From NCBI RefSeq assembly GCF_023016525.1, contig NZ_JALKCG010000008.1, positions 1 to 64,000 on the forward strand: a stretch of 64,000 nt of DNA. The letters are read 5' to 3'. The position numbers were made by a program, and so were the translations under genes. A model generated the notes under the pieces. The model was not told where the DNA came from, ran no database searches, and saw only the letters and a list, made by a program, of their open reading frames with translations. This document shows, one piece after another, positions 39,973-53,857 of the stretch. Source of the stretch: Ancylobacter koreensis. Lineage in GTDB: Bacteria > Pseudomonadota > Alphaproteobacteria > Rhizobiales > Xanthobacteraceae. The first letter of the stretch is position 1. Every line of letters begins with the position of its first letter.

Positions 39973-42900
39973 TCAGGAAATTCGGCCGCGCTCCTGCCTC
40001 ATGGCCGCGAGCGCGGCCGTGGCCGTTGGCGAGGCCATGACCTCGTCCAGCGGACGCGTCAGCCGGCGCCGCCAGTTCGGCCGCTCGCGATCCGTGCCGG
40101 GCAGGTTGACCGCGACGGTCTCCCCCGCGAGGTCGTCGAGCTGGGCGAAGGCGAGCACGGAGGGGGTGCGCGCGATATAGGCATGCGCGGCGGCGAGGAA
40201 GGCATCGTCGAGCGGTGCGCCTTCCCCCGGCAACGCGGCGATCAGCCCTTCCCGGAGCAGCGCCTCGGCAAGCCGCGCACGCTCGCGCGCACGCCCGGCG
40301 AGAGCCGCCGTCAGGCTTTCCTCGGTGTCGAGCCCCAGCGCGTGGCGCTCGGCGATGTCCGCCCCCGTCCACCAGCCGGCCAGTGTCGGCAGGTCGTGCG
40401 TCGAGATGCAGGCCGCCGCGAGCGTGGGATAGTCCTGCGGTGGCGTGAAGTCCTGCCCCTGCGCATCCTGGCCCTGCCGCTCGAACCACAGCACGCGGTA
40501 GGAGAGCATGCGCTCGCCTGCGAGCTGTTCGTGCATGCCGAAGGGCACGGTGCCGAGGTCCTCACCCACCACGAGGCATTCCGCGCGGACGCTCTCCAGT
40601 GCCACCTGCCCGGCGAGGTCGTCGAAGGGCATGGCGAGATAGGCGCCGTCCGCTCCGCTCGCCCCGTGCGGGATGAGGAACAGGCGGCGCAGCCCCATCA
40701 CATGGTCGATGCGGAGCGCCCCGGCGTGGCGCATATTCGCCCGCAGCAGGCCGGCATAGCGCGCATAGCCGTCGCGGGTCAGCGCCAGCGGGTCGAAAGG
40801 CGGCAGGCTCCAGTCCTGACCCTCCGGCCCCAGCGGATCGGGCGGCGCGCCGACGCTCACCCCTTGCATCAGCATGGAGGCTTCCGACCACGCCTCCGCG
40901 CCGTCCGGTGTGGTGCCGACCGCGAGGTCGCGGTAAAGGCCGAGCGACAGGCCGGCGGCGCGGGCGCGTCCGGCGGCGGCGGCGAATTGCCGGTCGGCGA
41001 TCCATTGCTGCCAGAGCGCGAAGCGCACCGCCTCGGTATTTTCGCGTCCGAAGGCGGCGGGCGCCGGGCCGTCGGCATCGGCGAGCCCGCCCGGCCAGTC
41101 GCGCCAGCCTATGCCCGGATGCGCGGCGGAGATCGCCTGATGCAGGGCGAAGCGCGCCAGCGTCTCGCCGCCCTCGGCGACGAAGCGGTCGAAATCGCCG
41201 TCGGGTGCCTTGCAGAAGGCCGCGAACGCCGCCTCCAGTGCCGCGAGCTTGACCGCCCAGACGCCGGGATAGTCGATGCCTCCACCGCCCACCACTGGCG
41301 CGAAGGTGGCGCTGTCCGCCCCCAGCGCGGCGACGTCGATATAGATCGGGTCGAGGAAGCGCCGGTCGGAGGGGGAATAGGGGCTGGCGCGCTCGCGCTC
41401 GCCGGGAAACAGCGCGTGCAGCGGGTTCAGTCCCAGCACCTCCACGCCCGCACCGGCGGCCAGCTCCGCCAGATCGCCCAGCGCGGTGAAGTCGCCGATG
41501 CCCTGATCGTTGATCGCCCGGCGCAGCGTGTAGAGATGCATGCCGATGCCGGTGATGCGCCCGCCGTCAGCAAGGCGCGGCGGCAGGTAGCAGGCGGGCG
41601 GCGCCACGGTGAGCCGGCACTGCACGTCGCCCAGCGCCAGCACATGGCGCCCAAGGGGCAGGTCCGGCAGCTCGACGGTGCGCACGCTCGCCAGCCGCCC
41701 GTCGGGCAGCTCGACCATCGCGCGCCGCCCGTCTTCGGGGCGGATGGCGCATTCCAGGCTGTCGCCGTTCTCAAGACCGATGGCGAGGTCGAGCCGGCCC
41801 GGCGAAATCGCCGCCGCACCTGCCAGAACCAGCGTGCAGGGCCCGCCGACGCGCAGCACGCGGGCGTGCGGCAGGGCGCGGCCGACACGTTGCTCGGAGA
41901 GGGCCGCCAGCGCGTCGCGCACCTCGCCGTCGCCGTCCGCCGGAAGGCGCAATGCCGCCAGCAGGGCGCGCTTGGTGTCGTCGCTCACGCTCCGGCGGTT
42001 GCCGTCGACGTCCCGCCACGCGCCGTCGATGCCGGCGCTGGCGGAGAGACGCTCCAGAAGCTGCGGATCGCCGCGCCGGGTGCTGCGCGCGTCGGCTGTC
42101 TCCACCAAGACGCGCACGGACCGCGCGGTGAGCCGGCCCTCCTCGCCGGGCGTGCCGTCCGGCGCGGCGGTGTCGAGCGCGGCGCGCCACACGAAGCCCG
42201 CGCGCGGCGGCGGCAGGACGAGGTCGAACGCATCGGCCGAGCCGTTGAGCGCCACGGCCACCCTGTCGGCCGGCCGTGCGCCGTCGGCGGGGGCATAGAA
42301 CACCGCGACCAGCGCCCGCGTGCCGGCATTGTCCCAGTCGACCGGCCCGCCGTCCGGCGCGCGCCATTCGACGTCCCGCAGGCCACTGGCATCGACCGGA
42401 TACCCGGTGAGTGGGGCCTCGCCGCGCAGGGCCGCATGGTCGAGCCGCAGCCGGACGAGTTGCCCGGTGAAGGCGGCGAGTTCCGCATCGACCTTCGACC
42501 AGTCGAGCCAGGTGAGCAGATTGTCCTGCGCATAGGCGTTGTTGTTGCCGGCCTGCGAGCGCCCGCACTCGTCGCCCATGGTGAGCATGGGCGTGCCGCG
42601 CGCCGTCAGCAGCGTCGCCAGCAGCGCCCGCATGTCGCGATGGCGGGCGGCGTTGATCGCGGCGTCGTCGGTCCAGCCCTCGACACCGTGGTTCCAGCTT
42701 CCATTATTGTCGGTGCCGTCGCGGTTCTCTTCGCCATTGGCCTCGTTGCGCTTGTGCTCGAAGGCCACCAAGTCGGCCAGGGTGAAGCCGTCATGGGCGG
42801 TGATGAAGTTGATCCCGCGCGACAATGGCCGGTGCCGGCCGGCGAAGATGTCGGCGGAGCCGGCGAGCCGGCTGGCAAGCTCGCCCACCCGCCCGTCGCC

Positions 42901-44145
42901 GCGCCAGAAATGCCGCGCGGTGTCGCGGAAGCGGTCGTTCCACTCCCCCCATGCGGGCGGGAACTGGCCGACCCGATAGCCACCCGGCCCGATGTCCCAC
43001 GGCTCGGCGATCAGCGCGAGGTCGCGCAGCATCGGGTCCTGCTGGAGCGCGGCGAGGAAGGGCGCTTCGGGGTCGAAACCGTCCGGCCGCCGGCCAAGTG
43101 TCGCAGCGAGATCGAAACGGAAGCCATCGAGCCCGCAGGCCGCCCAGCGCCGCAGCATGTCCATGCCGAGCCGCAGCACGGGCGCGCGCTCCAGCGCCAG
43201 CGTGTTGCCGGTGCCGGCGTCGTTGATCAGGCGCGCAGCGTCCTCGCGCGCATGCCGGTAATAGGTCGCGTTGTCGAGCCCGCGCAGGCTGAGCGTCGGG
43301 CCGAATTCGTCGCTCTCGCCGGAATGGTTCAGCACCACGTCGAGCACCACCCGGATGCCGGCGTCGTGCAGCGCGGCGACAGCGCGCGCCACCTCCTCGA
43401 AGCCGCCCGGCGCGAGACGCGGGTCGGGCGCTCCGAACACGACGGGGTTGTAGCCCCAGTAATTGGTCAGCCCGAGCGGGGGCAGATGGCGCTCGTCGAT
43501 CCACGCCATGGCAGGCATCAGCTCGACCGTGGTGACGCCGAGGCGCACCAAATGATCCAGTGCCGCCGGCTGCGCCAGCGCCGCGAAGGTGCCGCGCATG
43601 TCGAGCGGGATCGCCTCGTTCAGCCGCGTGAAGCCGCGCACATGCAGCTCGTACAGCACCTGCGCATCCCATGGGAACGGCGCCAGCGGCGCGTGCACCG
43701 GCACCCCGGACCCATGGACGAGCGGATTGGGCACGATAGCCTTCGGCATGGAAGGCGCGCTGTCGGTCTCGTCGCGTTCGGCGCCGCGCGCGCGAGCGTC
43801 GAACTGCCTGTCATCGAGCCGGAACGGCCGGTCGAGCCGGCTGGCATAGGGATCGACCAGCAGCTTGCCGGGGTTGAAGCAGTGCCCCTGTTCCGGCGCC
43901 CACGGGCCGGCCGCGCGCAGCCCGTAGCGCGCGCCCGCCGGCACCCCGTTAATATGGGCGTGGAACACGTCGCCGGTGCGCGCCGGCAGAGCGATGCGGG
44001 CGGTCTCGACCTCGCCCGCCGCATCGAACAGGCAGAACTCGATGCGCTCCGCATGGGCCGAGAACACCGCGACATTGACGCCGGCACCCGTCGCCGTCAC
44101 GCCCAGCGGTTCGGGATGGCCGGGCGAGACGGCGAAGGTGCTCAC
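39973..44145 (-). CDS. Fused glycogen debranching enzyme GlgX and 4-alpha-glucanotransferase MalQ
   Basis: 1390 residues in one frame. Residues 1 to about 690 are a GlgX/isoamylase-type GH13 enzyme: CBM48 N-terminus ([21 protein letters not shown]), [23 protein letters not shown] near residue 340, [19 protein letters not shown] and [14 protein letters not shown]. Residues from about 700 to 1390 are a GH77 Mal[24 protein letters not shown], the nucleophile region [21 protein letters not shown] and [14 protein letters not shown]. The fusion should debranch glycogen and recycle the released malto-oligosaccharides in a single protein. It overlaps glgA by 4 bases at its start and is the last gene of the glycogen operon. 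Confidence 0.95.
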   Translation of the reverse strand: MSTFAVSPGHPEPLGVTATGAGVNVAVFSAHAERIEFCLFDAAGEVETARIALPARTGDVFHAHINGVPAGARYGLRAAGPWAPEQGHCFNPGKLLVDPYASRLDRPFRLDDRQFDARARGAERDETDSAPSMPKAIVPNPLVHGSGVPVHAPLAPFPWDAQVLYELHVRGFTRLNEAIPLDMRGTFAALAQPAALDHLVRLGVTTVELMPAMAWIDERHLPPLGLTNYWGYNPVVFGAPDPRLAPGGFEEVARAVAALHDAGIRVVLDVVLNHSGESDEFGPTLSLRGLDNATYYRHAREDAARLINDAGTGNTLALERAPVLRLGMDMLRRWAACGLDGFRFDLAATLGRRPDGFDPEAPFLAALQQDPMLRDLALIAEPWDIGPGGYRVGQFPPAWGEWNDRFRDTARHFWRGDGRVGELASRLAGSADIFAGRHRPLSRGINFITAHDGFTLADLVAFEHKRNEANGEENRDGTDNNGSWNHGVEGWTDDAAINAARHRDMRALLATLLTARGTPMLTMGDECGRSQAGNNNAYAQDNLLTWLDWSKVDAELAAFTGQLVRLRLDHAALRGEAPLTGYPVDASGLRDVEWRAPDGGPVDWDNAGTRALVAVFYAPADGARPADRVAVALNGSADAFDLVLPPPRAGFVWRAALDTAAPDGTPGEEGRLTARSVRVLVETADARSTRRGDPQLLERLSASAGIDGAWRDVDGNRRSVSDDTKRALLAALRLPADGDGEVRDALAALSEQRVGRALPHARVLRVGGPCTLVLAGAAAISPGRLDLAIGLENGDSLECAIRPEDGRRAMVELPDGRLASVRTVELPDLPLGRHVLALGDVQCRLTVAPPACYLPPRLADGGRITGIGMHLYTLRRAINDQGIGDFTALGDLAELAAGAGVEVLGLNPLHALFPGERERASPYSPSDRRFLDPIYIDVAALGADSATFAPVVGGGGIDYPGVWAVKLAALEAAFAAFCKAPDGDFDRFVAEGGETLARFALHQAISAAHPGIGWRDWPGGLADADGPAPAAFGRENTEAVRFALWQQWIADRQFAAAAGRARAAGLSLGLYRDLAVGTTPDGAEAWSEASMLMQGVSVGAPPDPLGPEGQDWSLPPFDPLALTRDGYARYAGLLRANMRHAGALRIDHVMGLRRLFLIPHGASGADGAYLAMPFDDLAGQVALESVRAECLVVGEDLGTVPFGMHEQLAGERMLSYRVLWFERQGQDAQGQDFTPPQDYPTLAAACISTHDLPTLAGWWTGADIAERHALGLDTEESLTAALAGRARERARLAEALLREGLIAALPGEGAPLDDAFLAAAHAYIARTPSVLAFAQLDDLAGETVAVNLPGTDRERPNWRRRLTRPLDEVMASPTATAALAAMRQERGRIS

Positions 44146-45599
44146 GCGGCGCGCTCCCCCGCGAGCTGGCGGAACAGCGCGTCATACTGACGGGCGGCAC
44201 GCTCCCACGAGACATCGGTCGTCATGGCGTTGCGCTGCAGCTTCTTCCACAGCGCCTTGTCCCGCCAGAGCGCGGCGGTGCGCTTGAGCGCGAGTTGCAG
44301 CGCCGGCGCGGTGACGGGCGAGAACTGCACGCCGGTGCCGACGCCGGCACTGCGCGCCATCTCGTTGACGTCGATCACCGTATCGGCGAGGCCGCCGACG
44401 CGCGCCACGAGGGGAAGCGCGCCATACCGCAGCGCCGAGAGCTGGGTCAGCCCGCAGGGCTCGAAGCGCGAGGGCACGATGAGCACGTCCGAACCCGCCT
44501 GGAGCTGGTGCGCCACCGCCTCGTCATAGCCGAGCCGCACGCCGATGCGGCCGGGATGGGCCTGCGCCGCACCGGCGAAGCGACCGGCAAGGTCCGCGTC
44601 GCCCGAGCCGAGCAGCACGAGCTGCGCGCCGAGCTCCAGCAGCGTGCCGAGGCTGTCGGCCAGCAGGTCCAGCCCCTTCTGCCAGGAGAGGCGGCTCACC
44701 ACGCCGAACAGCAGCGCCTCCGGGTCCGGGTCGAGCCCGAAGGCCGCCTTCAGCGCCACCTTGTTGGCGGCGCGCCCCTTGATGGCCTTGGCGTCGAAGG
44801 GCGCGGCGATCAGCGGATCGGCGGCCGGGTTCCACGCCTGTTCGTCGAGGCCGTTGAGGATGCCCGAAAGCACGTGGCTGCGCGCGTTGAGCAGGCCGTC
44901 GAGCCCCATGCCGCCCTCCGGCAGCAGGATTTCGCCGGCATAGCCGGGCGACACGGTGGTGATGCGGTCGGCCAGTTGCAGGCCGGCCTTCAGGTAGCCG
45001 ACCATGCCGTAATATTCGACGCCGCCGAGGCCAAAGGCGTGCGGCGGCAGGCCGAGCATGGGGAAGTCATGGGCCGGAAACTGGCCCTGGAAGGCCATGT
45101 TGTGGATGGTCATGACCGTGCCCGGCCGGCGCGTGCCGGCATAGTGCAGATAGGCCGGGGCGAGGCCCGCCTGCCAGTCATGCGCGTGCACGATGTCCGG
45201 CACGAAGCCCGGCACCAGTCCGAGGCCGAGACCCGAGGCCACCGCGCCAAGCGCGGCGAAGCGCGCGGCATTGTCGGGCCAGTCGACCCCGTTGCCGCCA
45301 ACATAGGGGCCGCCCGGCCGCTCGAAGAGATGGGGCGCGTCGATCACGAACAGGTCGAGCCCGCCGGCCCGCCCGGCGAGAAGCTGGGCCGGACCGCCGA
45401 ACAGGTGGTCGAAGCGGTGCACCGGCTCGCCCGCCTCCAGCCCCGCCATCACGGCGGGATAGCCGGGAATCACCGTGCGCAGCTCGATGCCGTGCGGCGC
45501 CAGCGCCGCCGGCAGCGCGCCGGCGACGTCCGCGAGGCCGCCGGTCTTCACCAGCGGATAGACTTCCGAAACGACGGAGAGAACCTTCAAGGATGACAC
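44142..45599 (-). CDS. glgA: Glycogen synthase
   Basis: 485-residue GT5 glycosyltransferase. The N-terminus has the ADP-glucose-binding motif [18 protein letters not shown] (about 13-30). [16 protein letters not shown] and, further on, [13 protein letters not shown] and [21 protein letters not shown] with the conserved Glu of the E-x7-E active site are present. It elongates the alpha-1,4-glucan from ADP-glucose. Overlapping glgX-malQ by 4 bases and following glgC, it is the fourth gene of the operon. Confidence 0.97.
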   Translation of the reverse strand: MSSLKVLSVVSEVYPLVKTGGLADVAGALPAALAPHGIELRTVIPGYPAVMAGLEAGEPVHRFDHLFGGPAQLLAGRAGGLDLFVIDAPHLFERPGGPYVGGNGVDWPDNAARFAALGAVASGLGLGLVPGFVPDIVHAHDWQAGLAPAYLHYAGTRRPGTVMTIHNMAFQGQFPAHDFPMLGLPPHAFGLGGVEYYGMVGYLKAGLQLADRITTVSPGYAGEILLPEGGMGLDGLLNARSHVLSGILNGLDEQAWNPAADPLIAAPFDAKAIKGRAANKVALKAAFGLDPDPEALLFGVVSRLSWQKGLDLLADSLGTLLELGAQLVLLGSGDADLAGRFAGAAQAHPGRIGVRLGYDEAVAHQLQAGSDVLIVPSRFEPCGLTQLSALRYGALPLVARVGGLADTVIDVNEMARSAGVGTGVQFSPVTAPALQLALKRTAALWRDKALWKKLQRNAMTTDVSWERAARQYDALFRQLAGERAA

Positions 45600-45732
45600 G
45601 CTTCGATCCCGAGCCCTGAAACCCCGGCTGCATATTCCGCGCCAGCCCCCTGCCGGTGCGCCCTGCGCCGCACGTCCACTCTATATCCGCTCCCCGTCAC
45701 CCGGATGACTTTCGTCGGGAACGGGGGGCGGA

Positions 45733-47001
45733 TCAGGCCGGCATCCGGTCGATCATCGACTGGGTGATCAGGCAGATGCCCTTCTCGGTGCGCCGGAACC
45801 GCTTGGCGTCGAGAACGGGGTCCTCGCCGACGACGAGCCCCTCGGGAATGCGGACATGGGAATCGATCACCACGTTCTTCAGCCGCGCCGACCGGCCGAT
45901 CTCGACATAGGGCAGGATCACGCCGTTCTCGATCGAGCCGTAGGAATTGATCCGCACGCCGGTGAACAGCAGCGCCCGGCGCAGCGACGAGCCGGAGATG
46001 ATGCAGCCGCCCGACACCAGCGAGGAGATCGCCTGCCCGCGCCGGCCCTCGTCGTCATGCACGAACTTGGCCGGCGGCGTGATCTCGGCATAGGTCCAGA
46101 TCGGCCAGTCGCGGTCGTAGAGGTCAAGCTCCGGCACCACGCCGGTGAGGTCGATATTGGCCTCCCAATAGGCGTCCACCGTGCCGACGTCGCGCCAGTA
46201 GGGCGCCGTCTCCTGGTCCGAGCGCACGCAGGAGCGGGAGAAATGGTGCGCCACCGCCTTGCCGTGCTTGACGATGTAGGGGATCACGTCCTTGCCGAAA
46301 TCATGCGTCGAGAGCGGATCGGCAGCGTCGCGGCGCAGCTGGTCGATGAGGAACTTGGTCTCGAACACATAGATGCCCATCGAGGCCAGCGCCTTGTCCG
46401 GGCGGCCGGGCATGGCGGGCGGGTCCTTCGGCTTTTCGAGGAAGGAGATGATGTTGTCCTTCTCGTCGACATGCATCACGCCGAAGGCGCTGGCCTCCTC
46501 GCGCGGGACCTCAAGGCAGCCCACCGTCACGTCGGCGCCCTGGTCGACATGCTGCTGGAGCATGATCTCGTAGTCCTGCTTGTAGATGTGGTCGCCGGCC
46601 AGGATGATGATGTGGCGGGTGTCGTAGGCCTCGATGATGTCGAGGTTCTGGTACACCGCGTCGGCCGTGCCGAGATACCACATGGTCTCGGAGACGCGCT
46701 GGCTCGCGGGGAGCACGTCGAAGCTCTCATTGCGCTCGTGGCGCAGGAAGTTCCAGCCGCGCTGCAGGTGCCGGATCAGGCTGTGCGCCTGGTACTGGGT
46801 GGCGACGCCGATGCGGCGGATGCCGGAATTGATGGCGTTGGACAGCGCGAAGTCGATGATGCGTGACTTGCCGCCGAAATAGACCGCCGGTTTGGCGCGA
46901 CGATCGGTCAGCTCCATCAGGCGGCTGCCGCGCCCGCCCGCGAGGACGTAGGCCATGGCCGAACGGGCCAGTGGAGCATTCTGAAGCGTCGGCCGTGCCA
47001 T
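45733..47001 (-). CDS. glgC: Glucose-1-phosphate adenylyltransferase
   Basis: 422 residues, the usual size. The nucleotidyltransferase signature is [27 protein letters not shown] (about 16-42). [18 protein letters not shown] carries the catalytic Asp, and [13 protein letters not shown] with [11 protein letters not shown] follows. A left-handed beta-helix domain with [18 protein letters not shown] is at the C-terminus. It makes ADP-glucose from ATP and glucose 1-phosphate, the committed and allosteric step. It starts 21 bases after glgB. Confidence 0.97.
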   Translation of the reverse strand: MARPTLQNAPLARSAMAYVLAGGRGSRLMELTDRRAKPAVYFGGKSRIIDFALSNAINSGIRRIGVATQYQAHSLIRHLQRGWNFLRHERNESFDVLPASQRVSETMWYLGTADAVYQNLDIIEAYDTRHIIILAGDHIYKQDYEIMLQQHVDQGADVTVGCLEVPREEASAFGVMHVDEKDNIISFLEKPKDPPAMPGRPDKALASMGIYVFETKFLIDQLRRDAADPLSTHDFGKDVIPYIVKHGKAVAHHFSRSCVRSDQETAPYWRDVGTVDAYWEANIDLTGVVPELDLYDRDWPIWTYAEITPPAKFVHDDEGRRGQAISSLVSGGCIISGSSLRRALLFTGVRINSYGSIENGVILPYVEIGRSARLKNVVIDSHVRIPEGLVVGEDPVLDAKRFRRTEKGICLITQSMIDRMPA

Positions 47002-47022
47002 GAAGCGTCGTCTCCCTGAAGT

Positions 47023-49257
47023 CTATTGCCGGTCCACGACCGTGCCCTGCGGCGCGGCCTCTTCCGGTTCCCATTTGAAGTAGAGCGTGGCGAGCGGCGG
47101 CAGCACCACATGGGCGCTGGCCGGCATGCCGTGCGCGGGCGCCTCATGGGCCGTCACCGCGCCGAGATTGCCGAGCCCCGAGCCGCCGTAGCCGTCCGCA
47201 TCGGTGTTGAGGATCTCGCGCCACCGGCCGGCTTTCGGCAGGCCGAGGCGGTAGCCGTCGCGCGGCACGGGCGTGAGGTTCGCCACCATGACGACCGGCG
47301 CGTCCTCCTCGCCGCCGAGCCGCAGCCAGGCGAAGACCGACTGGTCGCGGTCGTCGACCACGATCCAGCGGAAACCCTCGGGCTCGCAGTCGCGTGCGTG
47401 CAGCGCGAGCGTGTCGCGGTAGAGATGGTTGAGGTCGCGCACCAGAATCTGCATGCCGCGATGATGCGGCCCCATGCCGACGAGATGCCAGTCGAGCGAG
47501 CGCTCCTCGCTCCATTCGCGCCGCTGGGCGAATTCCTGCCCCATGAAGAGCAGCTTCTTGCCGGGATAGGCCCACATCATCGCGTAATAGGCGCGCTGGG
47601 TGGCGAAGCGCTGCCAGTCGTCGCCGGGCATGCGGGTGAACACCGTGCCTTTGCCGTGCACCACCTCGTCATGCGAGAGCGGCAGCACGAAGTTCTCGGT
47701 GAAGGCGTAGACGAAGCCGAAGGTGATCTTGTCGTGGTGCCAGGGGCGGTAGACCGCGTTCGTCGACATGTAGTCGAGCGTGTCGTGCATCCAGCCCATG
47801 TTCCACTTGAAGCCGAAGCCGAGCCCGCCGGCATGGACCGGGCTCGACACGCCGGCCCAGGAGGTCGATTCCTCGGCGATCACCACCGTGCCGGGATGCT
47901 CGGCATAGATGGTCTCGTTGGCGCGGCGCAGGAAGGCGACGGCATCCTTGTTGTCGTTGGAGCCGTCCGGGTTGGGCGACCACTCCCCGTGGCGGCGCGA
48001 ATAATCGAGATAGAGCATGGACGCCACCGCATCGACGCGCAGACCGTCGATGTGGAAACGGTCGAGCCAGTACAGCGCGTTGGCGATCAGCATATTGGCG
48101 ACTTCGCGCCGGCCGAAGTCGTAGATCGCCGTATTCCAGTCGGGGTGGAAGCCGCGCTGGGGGTTCGAATGCTCATAGAGAGGGCCGCCGTCGAAATGGG
48201 CAAGCCCGTGAATGTCGGTTGGGAAGTGCGCCGGCACCCAGTCGAGGATCACGCCGAGGCCGGCCTGGTGCGCGCGGTCGACGAAGCGGGCGAATCCCGC
48301 CGGGTCGCCGAAGCGGCTGGTCGGCGCGAAAAGCCCGATCGGCTGGTAGCCCCAGGAGGCGTCCAGCGGGTGCTCGGAGATCGGCAGCAGCTCGATATGG
48401 GTGAAGCCCATCCACGCCGCATAGGAGACAAGCTGGTCGGCCAGTTCGTCATAGGAGAGGAAACGGTTGCCGTCGCCGCGCCGCCAGGAGCCCAGATGCA
48501 CCTCGTAGATGCTCATCGGCTTGCGGCGCGCCTCGCCTTCCGCGCGGGAGGCGACATGGGCCTCGTCGTGCCACTCGAAATCGTCGGTGCGCGCCACCAC
48601 CGAGCCGGTGGCCGGGCGAAACTCGCCCCGGAAGCCGAAGGGATCGGCCTTCAGCGGCAGCAGCCGGCCGTCGGCCGAGACGATCTCGTATTTGTAGATG
48701 GTGCCGATGCCGACGCCGGGGGCGAAAATCTCCCACAGCCCGCTGTCGATGCGCTTGCGCATCTGGTGGCGGCGACCGTCCCACTGGTTGAAGTCGCCGA
48801 CCACGGAGACGCGCGCCGCATTGGGCGCCCACACGGCGAAACGCACGCCGTCCACGCCCTCGTGTTCGCACGGATGCGCGCCGAGCCGCTCATAAAGCAG
48901 GCGGTGCGTGCCCTCGACGAGCAGATAGTCGTCGAGCGGGCCGAGCACCGGGCCGAAGGAATAGGGGTCGTCGAGCAGCCACTCGCCGCCGTCGTTGCGC
49001 GCCCGCAGACGGTAGCGCGCCCAGGCGGGACGACCGGGCACCAGCGCCTCGAAGAAGCCGGCATCATGGCGGCGGGAGAGGTCGGCGATCAGCGTACCGT
49101 CCGGCTCGATGGCCTCCAGCGTGCCAGCATGGGGAACGAAGGCGCGGATGACGAGCCCGTCCGGCGTCTCATGCGGACCCAGCAGGCCGAACGGATCGTC
49201 ATGGCGGCCGCCTACGAGTGCGTCGACCTCACGGCCGGGCGCCTGCCACGCGAACAT
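47023..49257 (-). CDS. glgB: 1,4-alpha-glucan branching enzyme
   Basis: 744-residue GH13 branching enzyme with an N-terminal CBM48 pair ([11 protein letters not shown], and later [23 protein letters not shown]). Catalytic motifs are [21 protein letters not shown] with the nucleophile Asp, [10 protein letters not shown] with the acid Glu, and [13 protein letters not shown] with the third carboxylate. It makes alpha-1,6 branches in glycogen. The ATG at 49257 or the GTG one codon upstream (49260) is preferred with AGGAAAGG upstream; a longer frame to 49341 has no conserved residues. Confidence 0.95.
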   Translation of the reverse strand: MFAWQAPGREVDALVGGRHDDPFGLLGPHETPDGLVIRAFVPHAGTLEAIEPDGTLIADLSRRHDAGFFEALVPGRPAWARYRLRARNDGGEWLLDDPYSFGPVLGPLDDYLLVEGTHRLLYERLGAHPCEHEGVDGVRFAVWAPNAARVSVVGDFNQWDGRRHQMRKRIDSGLWEIFAPGVGIGTIYKYEIVSADGRLLPLKADPFGFRGEFRPATGSVVARTDDFEWHDEAHVASRAEGEARRKPMSIYEVHLGSWRRGDGNRFLSYDELADQLVSYAAWMGFTHIELLPISEHPLDASWGYQPIGLFAPTSRFGDPAGFARFVDRAHQAGLGVILDWVPAHFPTDIHGLAHFDGGPLYEHSNPQRGFHPDWNTAIYDFGRREVANMLIANALYWLDRFHIDGLRVDAVASMLYLDYSRRHGEWSPNPDGSNDNKDAVAFLRRANETIYAEHPGTVVIAEESTSWAGVSSPVHAGGLGFGFKWNMGWMHDTLDYMSTNAVYRPWHHDKITFGFVYAFTENFVLPLSHDEVVHGKGTVFTRMPGDDWQRFATQRAYYAMMWAYPGKKLLFMGQEFAQRREWSEERSLDWHLVGMGPHHRGMQILVRDLNHLYRDTLALHARDCEPEGFRWIVVDDRDQSVFAWLRLGGEEDAPVVMVANLTPVPRDGYRLGLPKAGRWREILNTDADGYGGSGLGNLGAVTAHEAPAHGMPASAHVVLPPLATLYFKWEPEEAAPQGTVVDRQ

Positions 49258-49378
49258 CACTGTCAACCTTTCCTGAGCCGGACTACCGGGATCAAGACCC
49301 GTGCACAGTGAAGGTTCCCCTACCGCCAAGACAAAGTCCACGATTCACGGCCACCTGTGGTGGCGAAGCCATAGAAAC

Positions 49379-49406
49379 GGGCCGCGCGGCGGACGCCGCA
49401 CGGCCC
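49379..49406 (-). terminator. Hairpin with T-run between glgP and glgB
   Basis: GGGCCG-C-GCGGC (49379-49390) pairs with GCCGC-A-CGGCCC (49395-49406) apart from one mismatch, with a 4-base loop, starting 7 bases after the glgP stop. On the minus strand GTTTCTATG follows. Likely a partial terminator that lowers glgB and downstream expression relative to glgP. Confidence 0.65.
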
Positions 49407-49412
49407 GCCGGG

Positions 49413-51917
<2,505 letters not shown>

Positions 51918-52005
51918 GTGCAGCTAGTGCTCCCGTTGCGGCCGCCGTCCCGGCCGGGCCGGGCAGCGGCTACTCAAACTGCTTGATGCAACCTTTTGGC
52001 CAAGT

Positions 52006-52383
52006 TCAGCCGGCACGGGCGCTCCGCTCGAAAGCCGCCAGTCCAAGGACCAGCCACCCGAGGATCAGCATAGTCCCGCCGGTCGGCGCGGCCATAGGAA
52101 AAATCGTGATGTCCCAGAGCGCCCTGCCGGCCAGTGTGCCGGAAAACAGCACCGTTCCGAGCGCGAGGATGCCGCCGCCGGCGGTGGCCAGCGACCAGCC
52201 CGGCCCGCGCGCGGCGGCCAGCGCCACGGCGCCGATCACGGCGGCGGCGCCGAACATCAGGAAATAGGCGGCGGTGGTCAGGTTGGGATCGGGGCTCATA
52301 TGCGCCCCGGCGGCGGCCGCCGCCACGCCCGACGCCCCCATCAGCCCGGCCAGAAGGACGAGAAAGCGGCGGAAGGCGTTCAT
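52006..52383 (-). CDS. DUF423 (YgdD-like) small membrane protein
   Basis: 125 residues with four hydrophobic helices and the DUF423 pattern: an N-terminal FLVLLAGLMGASGVAAAAAGAHM, a central FMFGAAAVIGAVAL-type helix, FSGTLAGRAL, and FPMAAPTGGTMLILGWLVLGLAAF. Function unknown in all species. It begins 3 bases after the cobB stop codon and is very likely co-transcribed with the cob genes, though a functional link to cobalamin is not established. Confidence 0.85.
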   Translation of the reverse strand: MNAFRRFLVLLAGLMGASGVAAAAAGAHMSPDPNLTTAAYFLMFGAAAVIGAVALAAARGPGWSLATAGGGILALGTVLFSGTLAGRALWDITIFPMAAPTGGTMLILGWLVLGLAAFERSARAG

Positions 52384-52386
52384 GAC

Positions 52387-53709
52387 TCACTCCAGTGGTT
52401 GGTCGACCGCGATGACGTGGAAGAAGGTTCCCGACACCTGCCCGCGGCGGCGGCCGGCAGGTCCCAGAGGATTACCCTGACCGTCGCCCAGTTCGACCAG
52501 CGGCGCATCGTCGCCGGGATATGTGACGCTGGCATAATGGAATTCGTGGCCGCGCAGCCGCGTGCCCGCCGGGCCCACAGGAGAATCCGCCAGCGTGATC
52601 GCGCGGCGATAGCCAAGATTGAGCCGTCGGCGGGCAAAGCTCGTGGCGTGGCCGAGCAGGCCGAGCATGGGATGGGAGACGCCCTGCGCGTCCTCGATCG
52701 CCTCGCCCAGAACCATGAAGCCCCCGCACTCGCCATGCACCGGCCGTGTCCGCGCGAAATCGCGCACGCCGTCGAGGAAGCGCGAGGCATTGGCGAGCGT
52801 GCCGGCGTGCAGCTCGGGATAGCCGCCCGGCAGCCAGCAGATGTCCGCCGCTTCCGAAGGCGCCTCGTCGGCGAGCGGCGAGAAGGGCAGGATTTCCGCT
52901 CCCGCCTGCCGCCAGCCGGCGAGCAGGTGCTCGTACATGAAGGAGAAGGCGACGTCGCGCGCCAGCGCGATGCGCTGGCCGGGTGGCGCCAGCGCGACGG
53001 GCGTACCCCCGGCCGGCGCCAGCGGCACCGCCAGCGCCATCAGCGCGTCGAGGTCGATATATGCAGCCGCCCGCGCCGCCAGATCCTCGAGCGCCGCCGC
53101 CAGCGCGGGATGCTCGGCCGCCTGCACGAGGCCGAGATGCCGCTCCGGCAGGCTGACCGCTCCATCGCGCGGCAGGCTGCCCAATATCTGGATACCAAGC
53201 GCGGCGATGGCCTCGCTGGCCTGCGTACGGTGTCGCTCGCTCGCCACCTTATTGAGGATCACCCCGGCGATGCGCACGGCCGGGTCATGCGTCGCGAAGC
53301 CGCGCACCACGGCGGCGGCCGATTGCGACTGGCCGGAAATGTCGAGCACCAGCACGACCGGCAGGCCGAGCCGCGCCGCAAGGTCCGCCGCCGCGCCGCT
53401 GCGCCCCGGCTCGCCGCCTATGCCGTCGAACAGTCCCATGGAGGCCTCGACGACCACCAGTTCCGCTTGGCGCGCCGCCTCGCCGGCCAACGCGTCGACC
53501 AGCGCCGGGCTCATGGCGAAGCTGTCGAGGTTCAGCCCCGGCTGCCCGGTGGCGGCGGCGTGGAAAGCGGGGTCGATATAGTCGGGGCCGGACTTCGCCG
53601 CCCGCACCCGCACCCCGCGCGCCGCCAGCGCCGCCGCGACGCCGAGCGTCACCGTCGTCTTGCCCGACCCCGAACGCGGCGCTGCGATGATGAAGCCGCG
53701 CGCGGTCAT
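52387..53709 (-). CDS. cobB: Cobyrinate a,c-diamide synthase
   Basis: 440 residues. The N-terminal ATP-binding MTARGFIIAAPRSGSGKTTVTLG (P-loop at 9-19) and GPDYIDPAFH are typical of CobB/CbiA. The C-terminal class I glutamine amidotransferase domain has the nucleophilic Cys in RPVHGECGGFMVLG and the catalytic His in HEFHYAS. It amidates the a and c side chains of (hydrogeno)byrinate with glutamine and ATP. Confidence 0.96.
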   Translation of the reverse strand: MTARGFIIAAPRSGSGKTTVTLGVAAALAARGVRVRAAKSGPDYIDPAFHAAATGQPGLNLDSFAMSPALVDALAGEAARQAELVVVEASMGLFDGIGGEPGRSGAAADLAARLGLPVVLVLDISGQSQSAAAVVRGFATHDPAVRIAGVILNKVASERHRTQASEAIAALGIQILGSLPRDGAVSLPERHLGLVQAAEHPALAAALEDLAARAAAYIDLDALMALAVPLAPAGGTPVALAPPGQRIALARDVAFSFMYEHLLAGWRQAGAEILPFSPLADEAPSEAADICWLPGGYPELHAGTLANASRFLDGVRDFARTRPVHGECGGFMVLGEAIEDAQGVSHPMLGLLGHATSFARRRLNLGYRRAITLADSPVGPAGTRLRGHEFHYASVTYPGDDAPLVELGDGQGNPLGPAGRRRGQVSGTFFHVIAVDQPLE

Positions 53710-53747
53710 GGGCGGAATCCGGAGCGGCCGGTACGTCCTGCAGCACC

Positions 53748-53840
53748 GTCATGGCCGGGCTTGACCCGGCCATCCACGCCGTCCGGCCGGGCGCGGGCTT
53801 CGATGAAGCCGTGGATCCCCGGGTCAAGCCCGGGGATGAC
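53748..53840. repeat. Long palindromic intergenic repeat, second type
   Basis: It starts GTCATGGCCGGGCTTGACCC and ends GGGTCAAGCCCGGGGATGAC; inner arms ATCCACG and CGTGGAT also pair. The whole 93-base element folds into a long imperfect hairpin between cobM and cobB. The arms resemble the common alphaproteobacterial palindromic element but the family is different from copies A-C. Confidence 0.8.
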
Positions 53841-53857
53841 GGCATTCCAAAGCCCCC

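Noticed and set aside
40183-44190. A 1335-codon open frame on the plus strand opposite glgX-malQ
   Set aside because: Antisense by-product of GC-rich codon bias. Its translation is Arg/Gly/Ala/His-rich without domains, and the minus strand carries clear GlgX and MalQ motifs.
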